In this document: positions 10,749 to 19,600 of the stretch, one piece after another
Layout: every line of letters starts with the position of its first letter
Numbering within the stretch: position 1 is the stretch's first letter
Origin: Opitutia bacterium
Lineage (GTDB): Bacteria; Verrucomicrobiota; Verrucomicrobiae; Opitutales; Opitutaceae
Direction of reading: 5' to 3'
NCBI GenBank assembly: GCA_947442255.1
Contig: CANEVO010000008.1
Span: 1-62,102 of the forward strand
Length of the DNA stretch: 62,102 nucleotides
Program-made: the position numbers and the translations under genes
Notes under the pieces: generated by a model
The model's input: only the letters and a program-made list of their open reading frames with translations
The model's database searches: none
Told to the model about the DNA's origin: nothing

Positions 10749-11582
10749 ATGAAACTCTCCCTCGTCCTTCCGCTTTTCTCCCTGCTTGCCATCCCGGCCT
10801 CCGCCGGCGAGCCGCCGGCACCGGCAAAAAACGACCTCCTCGAACTCACCGGCCGCGTGCGGGTGCTCTTCGAACAACGCTGCAACGAGTGTCACGGGCA
10901 GCATCTCTTGAAACCCGAGGGTAAGTTTGGCTACGTCCTCGACCTGCAGGGTGTGGCCGACAACTCCGACTATATCGAGCGCGGCGCCCCGGCGAAGTCC
11001 GAGCTTTTCCGGCTGCTGAAGGAGCAGGAGATGCCGCCGAACGACCAGACCAAGTTCGCCAAACTGAAACTCGGTGAACTCGACCTCGTGCGCCGCTGGA
11101 TTCTCGCCGGAGCCCCTTCGAAACTTCCCGCCATCCTGCCGCGACCCGCCGTCACCTCGAACCTTGCCTCCGTGCTCAATGCCGACGCCATCGCCGGCCG
11201 GGAGCGGGCGCGGCAAAAACTCATCTCCATCGAGGCCCGCCGGCGCCCCATCGGTGAAATTCTCGCCGAGATCGCGAAACGATCCGGCATCCCCATCGAG
11301 TACGACAAACCGGAGCGCGAACCCCTTGCCACCATCGTGCTCAAGGACGGCAGCCTCTTCGACGCGGTCCAGTACCTCGCCCTGCGTGGAAATTTCGCGC
11401 TCACCTTCGAATCCGGCAATCCCCACCTCGGGCCCAATCCGCCGCCCGACCTGCCGCACGAAATCGGACCGCTGCGCTACGAGGCCCTCGCCGTGCCTGG
11501 CAAGGCGGTCCGGCCGCCGCCGTCTCCACCTGCACATATCGTGGTCCCGCGGTCGCCAGCCCCGCCCCCGATCAAGTCATAA
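10749..11582 (+). CDS. Exported c-type cytochrome with STN-like C-terminal domain (SorB-like)
   Basis: A 277-residue exported protein with signal peptide MKLSLVLPLFSLLAIPASAG. A single haem c motif CNECH sits at 45-49, with a likely axial methionine at M95 in KEQEMPPND, in the short layout of planctomycete-type cytochrome c domains. Residues about 150-225 (KLISIEARRRPIGEILAEIAK to YLALRGNFALTFES) resemble the STN/secretin N-terminal fold, which is unusual in an electron carrier. The C-terminus is proline-rich. ATG 10749 was chosen because the signal peptide starts there. Placed just after the SorA-like gene, it is the probable electron acceptor of that enzyme. The STN assignment is from pattern only. 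Confidence 0.72.
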   Translation: MKLSLVLPLFSLLAIPASAGEPPAPAKNDLLELTGRVRVLFEQRCNECHGQHLLKPEGKFGYVLDLQGVADNSDYIERGAPAKSELFRLLKEQEMPPNDQTKFAKLKLGELDLVRRWILAGAPSKLPAILPRPAVTSNLASVLNADAIAGRERARQKLISIEARRRPIGEILAEIAKRSGIPIEYDKPEREPLATIVLKDGSLFDAVQYLALRGNFALTFESGNPHLGPNPPPDLPHEIGPLRYEALAVPGKAVRPPPSPPAHIVVPRSPAPPPIKS

Positions 11583-11629
11583 GAGGCGCCCCGACGCCGG
11601 CGGCAGCGCCAGCGTGCGCCCGGCTAAGC

Positions 11630-12295
11630 TCACGCTTGCACGCGTTGTTCCACCTCGCGCATGACAAGCGTCGCGTGACGCCGCAGCGCATCCTCGGGAT
11701 CCAGTCCCTTCGCCCGCGCCGCCGCCGTCAGTTCGAACAGCATCCGCCCGAGCCTCGCCTCGTCGAGGCACTGCGCCACCGCCTTCACCTGCGCGCCGTC
11801 CACGATGCCGTCGACGGGAAGATTTTCCTTCTCGATCTGTTTCCAGACCGCCTCCGCAAACATCAACGCGGGGAGCCGCGGGGGTAGATCCTTGAATACT
11901 TGATCAGCCGTGCGCTCCGGTCCGTTCTTTTTCTCCTTGGCCTTCATCTCCTCCCACTTCGCGATGACCTGCTCTGAGGTTTCCAATTTACCCGCGCCGA
12001 AAACGTGCGGATGCCGGCGGATCAGCTTCTCGTTGATATCGTGGGCGACGTCCTCGAAGTTGAACTGGCCCTTCTCTTCCGCGAGGCAGGCGTGAAACAC
12101 GACTTGGATCAGCACGTCGCCCAGTTCCTCGCGCATGTGCGGGTAGTCCCCCCGGTCGATCGTATCGATCAGCTCGCTCGCCTCATCGATCAGGCAGCGC
12201 ACCAGCGAGGCATGCGTTTGTTCCTGGTCCCAGGGACAACCGCCGGGGCCGCGGAGCCGCGCCATCGTGGCTTTTAGTTCGTCGATTGCGCTCAT
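11630..12295 (-). CDS. mazG: Nucleoside triphosphate pyrophosphohydrolase MazG
   Basis: Hydrolyses (d)NTPs to the monophosphate and pyrophosphate, a house-cleaning enzyme. The 221-residue protein has the conserved LRGPGGCPWDQEQTHASL entry, the metal-binding DEASELIDTI helix followed by REELGDVLIQVVFHA, and the later FEDVAHDINEKLIRRHPHVFG. It is somewhat shorter than the 263-residue E. coli enzyme, and the second MazG half is reduced. ATG 12295 begins the conserved MSAIDELKATMARLRG; the open frame extends further upstream only through the palindromic repeat and into trpC. It diverges from trpC with only 87 bp between the two starts, and that gap is largely filled by the palindromic element at 12309-12380. 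Confidence 0.92.
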   Translation of the reverse strand: MSAIDELKATMARLRGPGGCPWDQEQTHASLVRCLIDEASELIDTIDRGDYPHMREELGDVLIQVVFHACLAEEKGQFNFEDVAHDINEKLIRRHPHVFGAGKLETSEQVIAKWEEMKAKEKKNGPERTADQVFKDLPPRLPALMFAEAVWKQIEKENLPVDGIVDGAQVKAVAQCLDEARLGRMLFELTAAARAKGLDPEDALRRHATLVMREVEQRVQA

Positions 12296-12308
12296 CCCGG
12301 AAGGATTT

Positions 12309-12380
12309 GCCCACGGAACCAGCGGAACACACGGAAAAAGTAAGCTTTGAATTCCGGGTGTTCCGGGTGTTCCGTGGGCG
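12309..12380. repeat. Palindromic element built from 9-nt CGGAACACC tandem units
   Basis: The left arm 12309-12336 contains three copies of a 9-nt unit starting CGGAAC. The right arm, about 12352-12379, contains the same unit on the other strand (GGTGTTCCG). The arms match at about 24 of 28 positions when one is reverse-complemented, around a 15-nt centre holding AAGCTT, so the whole could fold into a long hairpin. It lies between the divergent starts of mazG and trpC and must be transcribed in one or both 5' leaders. Similar period-9 TTCCGTGTG-type repeats are, from memory, frequent between genes in Verrucomicrobiota; its function is unknown. Confidence 0.7.
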
Positions 12381-12382
12381 AG

Positions 12383-13183
12383 ATGTCCGACAAGCTCACC
12401 GAAATCATGGCGTGGAAACGCCGCGAACTGGCACCGTCCTTGCGCGACGTTTCGGTGCCGGAGCTGGAGCAATTTAATCGTTCGCTGGCGCGCCCGCCTT
12501 CATTCGCCGCCGCGCTGCGCCGCGACGACGGCAAGCTCGCCGTCATCGCCGAGATCAAACGCCGCTCGCCCTCCGCCGGCGAGATCAAGGCCGGAGCGTC
12601 GGCCGTGGAACAGGCGAAGCGCTACCAGGCGGCGGGCGCCGACGCGCTTTCGGTGCTCACCGACAAGAAATATTTCGGCGGCACACTGGACGATCTCCGC
12701 GGGGTGACCGCCCATTTCCGCGCCCAAGGTCCGGCGCGGCCCTGTATCCGCAAGGACTTCTTTTTTCACCCAATCCAGGTACTGCAGGCGCGCGAAGCCG
12801 GCGCCAGCGCGATCCTCATCATCGTCCGGGCCCTCACCGACGATGAGATCCGTGCCCTTTTCGCCGCCGCCAACGCCGCCGGGCTCGACTCGCTCTTCGA
12901 GATTCACACCGAGTCCGAACTCGCCCGCGCCGTGGCCCAAGGGGCCCGCATCATCGGCGTCAACAATCGCGACCTCGCGGTCTTCACCACCGACCTCGGA
13001 CTGAGCGAACGCCTGATTCCCCAATTCCCCCGCGACGTGATTGCCGTGAGCGAAAGCGGCATATCCTCCGCGGCCGATGCCATACGGGCGCGTCGCGCCG
13101 GGGCCCATGCGGTGCTCGTCGGCGAGGCGCTCATGCGCGCCGCCGATCCCGCCGCCCTTATCACCGCGTTCCATGCCCGCTGA
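12383..13183 (+). CDS. trpC: Indole-3-glycerol phosphate synthase
   Basis: Tryptophan pathway enzyme that closes the indole ring of CdRP to give indole-3-glycerol phosphate. The 266-residue TIM barrel carries the family motifs VIAEIKRRSPSAGEI with the catalytic lysine, VLTDKKYFGG, IRKDFFFHPIQVLQA, GVNNRDL and VSESGI. ATG 12383 begins the conserved MSDKLTEIMAWKRRE; upstream in-frame codons fall inside the palindromic repeat and translate to low-complexity sequence. No other trp gene adjoins it, so the pathway is scattered. It is followed after 7 bp by the DUF5069 gene, which suggests co-transcription. Confidence 0.95.
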   Translation: MSDKLTEIMAWKRRELAPSLRDVSVPELEQFNRSLARPPSFAAALRRDDGKLAVIAEIKRRSPSAGEIKAGASAVEQAKRYQAAGADALSVLTDKKYFGGTLDDLRGVTAHFRAQGPARPCIRKDFFFHPIQVLQAREAGASAILIIVRALTDDEIRALFAAANAAGLDSLFEIHTESELARAVAQGARIIGVNNRDLAVFTTDLGLSERLIPQFPRDVIAVSESGISSAADAIRARRAGAHAVLVGEALMRAADPAALITAFHAR

Positions 13184-13190
13184 TTTGCCC

Positions 13191-13613
13191 ATGAACAAGC
13201 GTCCCGTCAGTGCCTACACTCAATTGGGCGGACTCTATTTTCTTCCGCGCACGCTCGACAAGATTCGCCTCCATGCCCGCGGCGAGCTTCACCCCGACCA
13301 TCACCCCTTCCTCGGCAAGGCGTTCGACGGGCGCCTCTGCTATTTTCTCGGGATCGACTATGAAGCGCTCAAGGCGCGCACTCTGGCGGGCGGCACCGAC
13401 GAGGAGATTCTGGCGTGGATCCTGCCCAACGGCCGCAAGCTCACCGACGTCGACGTGCTGATCTGGAACGGATTTGCATCGAAGCGGGGCTGGCGCGACG
13501 AAGCCACGCCCGGTCTCGAGAAGAACAAGGCGGCGGACGGACTCGCTCATCGCAGTGATCTGCTCACTTACTTCGACTACTACGAGGTCGACGAGGGCCG
13601 CGCCCCGCGCTGA
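13191..13613 (+). CDS. DUF5069 family protein
   Basis: A 140-residue soluble protein starting with LGGLYFLPRTLDKIRLHARG and containing FDGRLCYFLGIDYEALKA and TDEEILAWI, which I recognise as the DUF5069 pattern seen in Verrucomicrobiota and relatives. No signal peptide or membrane segment was seen, and no catalytic motif is known to me. ATG 13191 was preferred; an in-frame ATG at 13173 would overlap the trpC stop. The 7-bp gap to trpC suggests they share a transcript, but the family function is unknown. Confidence 0.8.
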   Translation: MNKRPVSAYTQLGGLYFLPRTLDKIRLHARGELHPDHHPFLGKAFDGRLCYFLGIDYEALKARTLAGGTDEEILAWILPNGRKLTDVDVLIWNGFASKRGWRDEATPGLEKNKAADGLAHRSDLLTYFDYYEVDEGRAPR

Positions 13614-13668
13614 AGTGGTCGCCACCGCGTTCGTCGCCAAAGACGGCGGCCCCTGGCCGCACTTCCTC

Positions 13669-14016
13669 ATGTCGAAAATCCCGCTTCCCCAGTCGCTGCC
13701 GCGCCGCGAGTTTATCCGACGCTTGGGTCGGAGCATCGCGGCGGGTGCCCTGTTGGTGGCGCTTTCCCTGAGGATCGGAATGGTCGGCTATCATGTGCTC
13801 GCTGGTCTCTCCTGGGTCGACGCCTTCCTCGACGCCGCGATGATCCTTTCCGGCATGGGCCCGCTCTCGCCGTTACACACGACCTCCGCCAAGATCTTCG
13901 CCGGTTGCTACGCGCTCTACAGCGGCATCGCACTGTTGACCACCGCCGGCGTCGTGCTGGCCCCCGTCGTCCACCGCGCGCTGCACAAGTTTCACCTTGA
14001 GGATTCCGGCTCCTGA
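13669..14016 (+). CDS. Small two-helix membrane protein, possibly pore-domain-like
   Basis: A 115-residue protein with two strongly hydrophobic segments (about 19-41 and 77-97) and a basic start (RREFIRRLGR). Between them lies SWVDAFLDAAMILSGMGPLSP, which sits where a pore helix and filter would be in two-helix potassium-channel subunits, but the canonical TVGYGD filter is absent; GMGP is in its place. Function is therefore unassigned. It begins 55 bp after the DUF5069 gene and ends 2 bp before rsmA, so it probably shares their transcript. Confidence 0.6.
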   Translation: MSKIPLPQSLPRREFIRRLGRSIAAGALLVALSLRIGMVGYHVLAGLSWVDAFLDAAMILSGMGPLSPLHTTSAKIFAGCYALYSGIALLTTAGVVLAPVVHRALHKFHLEDSGS

Positions 14017-14018
14017 CC

Positions 14019-14864
14019 ATGCCGCTTTCACCGACCGCCACGCGCGAACTGCTTGCCCAGCTCGGCCATCAACCGAAGCGGTTTCTCGGCCAGAATTTCC
14101 TCGTCGATGGCAACATCGTCCACAAATCGCTCGAACTCGCTGCCGTGCAGCCGGGTGACACGGTGGTCGAGATCGGCCCGGGGCTCGGCACGCTGACGAC
14201 CGCCCTGCTCGAGGCCGGCGCCGAAGTCTGGGCGGTGGAGAAGGATCGCACCCTGCACGCCCACCTCGAGGCGCAACTGGTCCCGCGCTTTCCGCAGACG
14301 TTCCATCTGACCGAGGGCGACGCGGTTGAGCTTCCCCTCGCCAGTCTGGCCTCGGAACGCGCCCGGGCCGGCTGCAAGGTCGTGGCCAACCTGCCCTACG
14401 CCATCGCGACGCCGTGGCTCGACGCCGTGCTCTCGGGGCCCCTGCCGGAACGGCTGGTGCTCATGCTCCAACAGGAGGCCGCGCAGCGTTATGCCGCCCG
14501 ACCGGGCTCGAAGTCGTTCGGCGCCATCTCCGTCTTTCTCCAAGCCGCCTACGACGTGGCGCCGGGGCACAAGGTCGCCGCCGCCTGTTTTTTTCCCCGG
14601 CCCGACATCGAGTCCCATCTGCTCAACCTCGTGCGCAAATCCGCGCCGTTCGTTTTTCCGCCTGCGGTCAAGGCGCTCATCCGGGCCTGTTTCCAACAGC
14701 GGCGAAAGCAGATTGGCGCCCTCCTCCGCCAGCACGCCCCGGCACACGCCGCCGCATGGCGTGAACTTCTTGTCGCCTCCGGTCTCTCAGACAAGACCCG
14801 TCCGGAGGCCATCCCCGTCGATTATTGGGTGCGGTTCTGCGGCCTACCCACAGCGTTGACTTGA
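14019..14864 (+). CDS. rsmA: 16S rRNA (adenine(1518)-N6/adenine(1519)-N6)-dimethyltransferase
   Basis: KsgA/RsmA dimethylates two adenines in the 3' hairpin of 16S rRNA during 30S maturation, using SAM. The 281-residue protein shows KRFLGQNFLVDGNIV at the start, the SAM-binding VVEIGPGLGTLTTALLEAG, the acidic VWAVEKDRTL and the catalytic motif VANLPYAIATPW. In that motif the usual tyrosine-asparagine neighbourhood is varied (YAIATPW rather than YNISTPI). The C-terminal FPRPDIESHLLNL and QQRRKQIGALLR fit the family. It starts 2 bp after the preceding membrane protein gene. Confidence 0.94.
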   Translation: MPLSPTATRELLAQLGHQPKRFLGQNFLVDGNIVHKSLELAAVQPGDTVVEIGPGLGTLTTALLEAGAEVWAVEKDRTLHAHLEAQLVPRFPQTFHLTEGDAVELPLASLASERARAGCKVVANLPYAIATPWLDAVLSGPLPERLVLMLQQEAAQRYAARPGSKSFGAISVFLQAAYDVAPGHKVAAACFFPRPDIESHLLNLVRKSAPFVFPPAVKALIRACFQQRRKQIGALLRQHAPAHAAAWRELLVASGLSDKTRPEAIPVDYWVRFCGLPTALT

Positions 14865-14909
14865 AAGCTTCAACACTCCGGCTACTTCCTTAACCCACTC
14901 ACGCGTTCC

Positions 14910-15614
14910 ATGTCCCGCTCCATTGTCGCCCTCTTCTTCGCCACCGTCGCGCTTGCCTTTGGCGCAGGCGATGCCCCGCGGGGACTGCAGGGCCGGATCG
15001 AGGGCCGCACCTACATTTCGCCCACCGGTATTTTCAGGGTGACGCTCCCCGTGCTGCCAGAGCTCGGCGGCGAGGTCAGCGATACCGCCAACGTTGTCAC
15101 GTTCGAGGACGCGTTCAACACCCACGCCACGATCGCCGCGTTCCCGCAGGACGCGACCCAGCGTTGGGAAATGTCCACCCGCGGCATGCGCGACTACCTT
15201 ATCTATTTCTTCAGCAACTACGTCCTCGCGGATTTCAAACAGGCGTTCGAGGGCGTGCAGATCGAAAGCGCGAAATTCGGCGCCCTGCCTAGCGTGCCGA
15301 ACGGCGCGCTGATCAGCTACATCCTGATTCCCGGTGGCAGCATGTTCCGAGACAAGATTCCGCAACTGGAGGCCGGCGCCCGCGAGCCGGTCGCAAAGCG
15401 CGGCACGCTTCTTTTCGTCAGCAACGGGCACATCATTCTTTTCAGCATCGAGCTGGTCGAGCGCGTCATCGAGGGCCGCACCTATGAGAAAACCACCGCC
15501 GAGGAGGACGAGATTCTCCGCCAGCGTCTGACCAACCTTCTCGGCAAGACGCAATTCGCCCGGCCGGCCGCCGGGGCCGCCGCAGCCGCGCCGGCTCCCG
15601 CCGCCAAGAAATGA
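14910..15614 (+). CDS. Exported protein of unknown function
   Basis: A 234-residue protein with a signal peptide (SIVALFFATVALAFGAGDA) and a low-complexity Ala/Pro C-terminus (AAGAAAAAPAPAAKK). The mature part starts with TYISPTGIFRVTLPVLPELGG, is mainly beta with mixed helices, and contains no motif that I recognise. Its stop overlaps the ATG of the next (frameshifted) gene by ATGA, so the two are a translationally coupled pair of exported or anchored proteins. Nothing in the sequence fixes a function. Confidence 0.65.
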   Translation: MSRSIVALFFATVALAFGAGDAPRGLQGRIEGRTYISPTGIFRVTLPVLPELGGEVSDTANVVTFEDAFNTHATIAAFPQDATQRWEMSTRGMRDYLIYFFSNYVLADFKQAFEGVQIESAKFGALPSVPNGALISYILIPGGSMFRDKIPQLEAGAREPVAKRGTLLFVSNGHIILFSIELVERVIEGRTYEKTTAEEDEILRQRLTNLLGKTQFARPAAGAAAAAPAPAAKK

Positions 15615-16399
15615 CGGGGTTGCGACGTCCGCGCTGGCGCCGGGCGATCGCGATCAGCTTCGCCGTCTACCCCGCCGTGGCGTTGAGCGGCTGCGTGTGC
15701 CTTCGGTTCCTTCAGCTCAAAAACCAGTTCTCCCGCTTCGACGAACATTTTCAACTCACTACGGACTCGGGACTGCAACTGCGTTTTCTCCATCCCATTC
15801 TGCTGACCTCCGATTTGCGCTGGCTTGGATTCGAGTCGGCAAACGTGAGCCAACTCAGGACGACCGAACACTGGTATCTCCGCTGGGTCAAGCAGCCGTC
15901 CGCCGGTGCGCCGGGGGACGGCCCGTTCGAAATTGCCTTCGACTTGGCTTTACCGGGGACCGGCTTTCGGGCCTGACGCTCGCCGAGAAATATTTTGCCC
16001 TGCTCCCGAAAGACATTGTCGTCGCCGCCATCAAGAGCCTGGGCGGAGCCGCAGTGGATGAGAAAAAGCGCTACGTGCAAACCAGCGTTTCCGCCCCCGC
16101 CGGCTCCGCGGTGTTCCCCACCCGCCAGATGGTCGACGCCATGCTTGGGCGACCCACGGAGGAATCCCTCGAAAACGGGCGCATCGTCACCCGTTACCGA
16201 TGCGTGTCAGCCGATCCCACCCGGCAAGGGCAAAGATCTCGACTTCAAGCTGGTCTTCGACCCCGAGACCGGTGTGCTCCGCCAGACGGTCGGTCGCCTT
16301 CCCGTCGGTAACGTCGATTTGAGCTTCAATCCGCCCGTCGCGGCCTCCCGCGTTCCCCGAGCGTGTCATCCGTCGCTTAGGCCGTGGATCCCGGCGTAA
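15611..16399 (+). pseudogene. Frameshifted membrane-anchored protein of unknown function
   Basis: Reading begins at ATG 15611 (MTGLRRPRWRRAIAISF), with a basic start and a hydrophobic or lipobox-like segment ending AVALSGCVC. It stays open for 121 codons, then stops just after a GGGG run at 15955-15958. Convincing protein continues in the next frame (LSGLTLAEKYFALLPKDIVV to ENGRIVTRYR), then returns to the first frame near 16200 (PGKGKDLDFKLVFDPETGV). Restoring one base near 15957 and removing one near 16203 gives a single protein of about 260 residues. Either the gene is decaying or the sequence has two local errors. No family was recognised; it is coupled to the preceding exported protein. 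Confidence 0.6.
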
Positions 16400-16610
16400 C
16401 CACTCTCGGCGTGCTGGCTCGGCGGCCGCCGGCTGGGATCCGTGCCGGTATCCATCGCCCCGCCAAACCCTCAGTCTGGCCGCCACTTCGACTTTCAGGT
16501 CTCACCAGCCCTCGAAGCCGTTCCCCTACCCGTCCTTCCGCACCCTTAAAATTCATCAAAATGCGCCTTTGCCTTCATCCGGAATCCCTCTAAATCCGAA
16601 CATTCGCCTG

Positions 16611-19600
16611 ATGCCTTCCACGAGAACGCCCTCCGCCACCAAGTCCGAAACGCCCGCGCCCGCCGTTCGGCCCATCAAAAAACTGATGGCGGCCAACCGC
16701 AGCGAGATCGCCGTCCGCATCTTCCGCGCGGGCACCGAGCTGAATCTCCGCACCGTCGCCGTCTTCGCCCACGAAGACCGCCTGTGCATTCACCGCTACA
16801 AGGCCGACGAGGCCTATCAGGTCGGTGCCGGCCAGGGTCCGGTCGCGGCCTACCTCGACATCGACAGCATTGTCGGCGTCGCCAAAGAAAAAGGCGTCGA
16901 TGCCATCCATCCCGGTTATGGCTTCCTGTCCGAAAACGCCGGATTTGCCCGCGCCTGCGAAAAGGCCGGCCTGATCTTTGTCGGTCCCCGGCCCGAACTG
17001 CTCGACATGATGGGCGACAAGACCGCGGCACGCGCCCTCGCCCAGCGGATTAATGTTCCGACCCTTCCCGGTACGAAGACTGCCATCACCGACCGCGACG
17101 AAGCGTTGAAGACCGCGAAGTCCATCGGCTTCCCGCTCATCATCAAGGCCGCCTTCGGTGGCGGCGGCCGCGGCATGCGGGTCGTGCACAAGCCGGGCGA
17201 TCTCGCCCACCTGCTCGACGAGGCCCAGGGCGAGGCCGGCCGTGCGTTCGGTAATCCCGCCGTTTTCCTCGAAAAATATATTCCGCGCGCCAAGCACGTC
17301 GAGGTCCAGATCCTTGGCGACAAGCACGGCAACGTCATCCACCTCCACGAGCGCGATTGCTCCGTCCAGCGCCGCCACCAGAAGGTCGTCGAGGTCGCGC
17401 CTTCGTTCGGTTTGCCCGAAAACGTGGTGCGCGAACTCTGCGACGCCGCGGCCCGCATGGCTCGCGAGATTCGCTACGACAACGCCGGCACCGTGGAATT
17501 CCTCTACGATCTCGACCGGCACGAGTGGTTCTTCATCGAGATGAACCCGCGCATCCAGGTTGAGCACACCGTCACCGAGGTCATCACCGGCCTCGATCTC
17601 GTGCGCGCCCAGATCCTGATCGCCCAGGGTTACGCCCTGCACTCTCCGGAGGTCGGCATGCCGCAGCAGGCCGACATCCCGCGCAACGGCTACGCCATCC
17701 AGTGCCGCATCACGACGGAGGATCCGGAAAACAAATTCATCCCCGACTACGGCCGCATCGTCGCCTACCGCTCTCCGGGCGGCTTCGGTGTGCGGCTCGA
17801 TGGCGGCATGGGCTACTCCGGCGCGGTCATTACCCCGTTCTACGACTCGCTGCTCGTGAAGAGCATCACCAGCGGCCAGACCTACGAGATCGCGATGAAC
17901 CGTGCCCGCCGCACGCTCAGCGAATTCCGCATCCGCGGGGTGAAGACCAACATCCCCTTCCTCGAAAACGTCATCGCCCATCCCCAGTTTCGCACCGGCC
18001 AGGCGACCACGACGCTCATCGATACCACGCCCGAACTGTTCGCGTTCAAGCCCCGCCGCGATCGGGCGACCAAGCTCCTCAACTTCCTCGGCAACGTCAT
18101 CGTCAACGGCAACCCGCACGCCAAGGGTTACCGGCCCGAGAAGCCGTTCCTCGTCGCCCCGGTGCCGGCCTACGACCACCGCGTCGCCCCGCCCGCCGGC
18201 ACCCGCCAGAAGCTCCTCGAACTCGGCCCGAAGAAATTCGCCGAGTGGACCGAGAAGCAAAAGCGCCTCCTCATCACCGATACCACGTGGCGCGACGCCC
18301 ACCAGTCGCTCATGGCCACGCGGGTGCGCACCTACGACATGCTGGCGTGCGCCGACGCCCTCGCCCGCCGCGTGCCCAACCTCTATTCGCTCGAGATGTG
18401 GGGCGGCGCAACTTTCGACACCGCGATGCGCTTCCTCAACGAAGATCCGTGGGAACGTCTGCGCCAGCTTCGCGCCCGCGTGCCGAACATTTGCTTCCAG
18501 ATGCTCTTCCGCGGCGCCAACGCCGTCGGCTACACCAACTACCCGGATAACGTAGTTGCCGGCTTCGTGAATCACGCTGCCGCCAGTGGCATGGATATCT
18601 TCCGGGTGTTCGATTCGCTCAATTACCTGCCGAACCTTCGCGTTGCCATGGCCGCCGTGCAGGAGACCCACGGCGTCTGCGAGGCCGCGCTCTGCTACAC
18701 CGGCGACATCCTCGACGACCGCCGGGACAAGTTCTCGCTCGCCTACTACGTGCGGCTGGCGAAGGAGCTCGAGAAGATGGGTGCACACGTCCTCGCGATC
18801 AAGGACATGGCCGGCATCTGCCGCCCCTATGCCGCGCAGAAGTTGGTGAAGGCCCTGAAGGAGGAGGTCGGCCTGCCGATCCATTTCCATACGCACGACA
18901 CCAGCGGTATCGCCTCCGCCTCAGTCCTCCGCGCCGCCGACGCCGGCGTCGACATTGTCGATCTCGCGCTTGCCGCGATGAGCGGCAGCACCTCGCAGCC
19001 GAATCTCAATTCCGTCGTCGCCGCCCTGCAGCACACCCCGCGCGACACGCAGCTCGATCTCGGCGTGCTCAACGAGTTCTCCGATTACTGGGAACAGGTG
19101 CGCGAGTACTACCGGCCCTTTGACACCGCGCCGAAGAGCGGCTCTGCCGAGGTCTATCTACACGAGATGCCCGGCGGCCAGTACACCAACCTCAAGGAGC
19201 AGGCCGCTTCCATGGGCGTGGCGCACCGCTGGCCCGAGATCGCCCGCACCTACGCCGAGGTCAACCAGCTCTTCGGAGACATCGTGAAGGTCACCCCGAG
19301 TTCGAAGGTCGTCGGCGACATGGCGCTCTTTCTTTTCAGCAAGGGTATCAAGCCCGCCGATGTGGTGAACCTCGAACCCGCTGCCATGCCGTTCCCCGAG
19401 TCCGTCATCGACATGATGATGGGCGGCTTGGGCTGGCCCGAGGGTGGTTGGCCGGAACGCGTGTCGCTCGTGGTCCTCGGCGAAAAGCGCCACAAGGAGG
19501 CCCGCGCCAAATACCAGGCCACGCTGAAGAAAACCGGACGCGTGGCCTCGGGCGTTCCGAGTTTAGATTTCGAAAAGACCCGCGCCGAGCTCACCGAGAA

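Noticed and set aside
12309..12380. CRISPR-like repeats
   Set aside because: The 9-nt units are directly adjacent and arranged as a palindrome, with no spacers of constant length and no cas genes.
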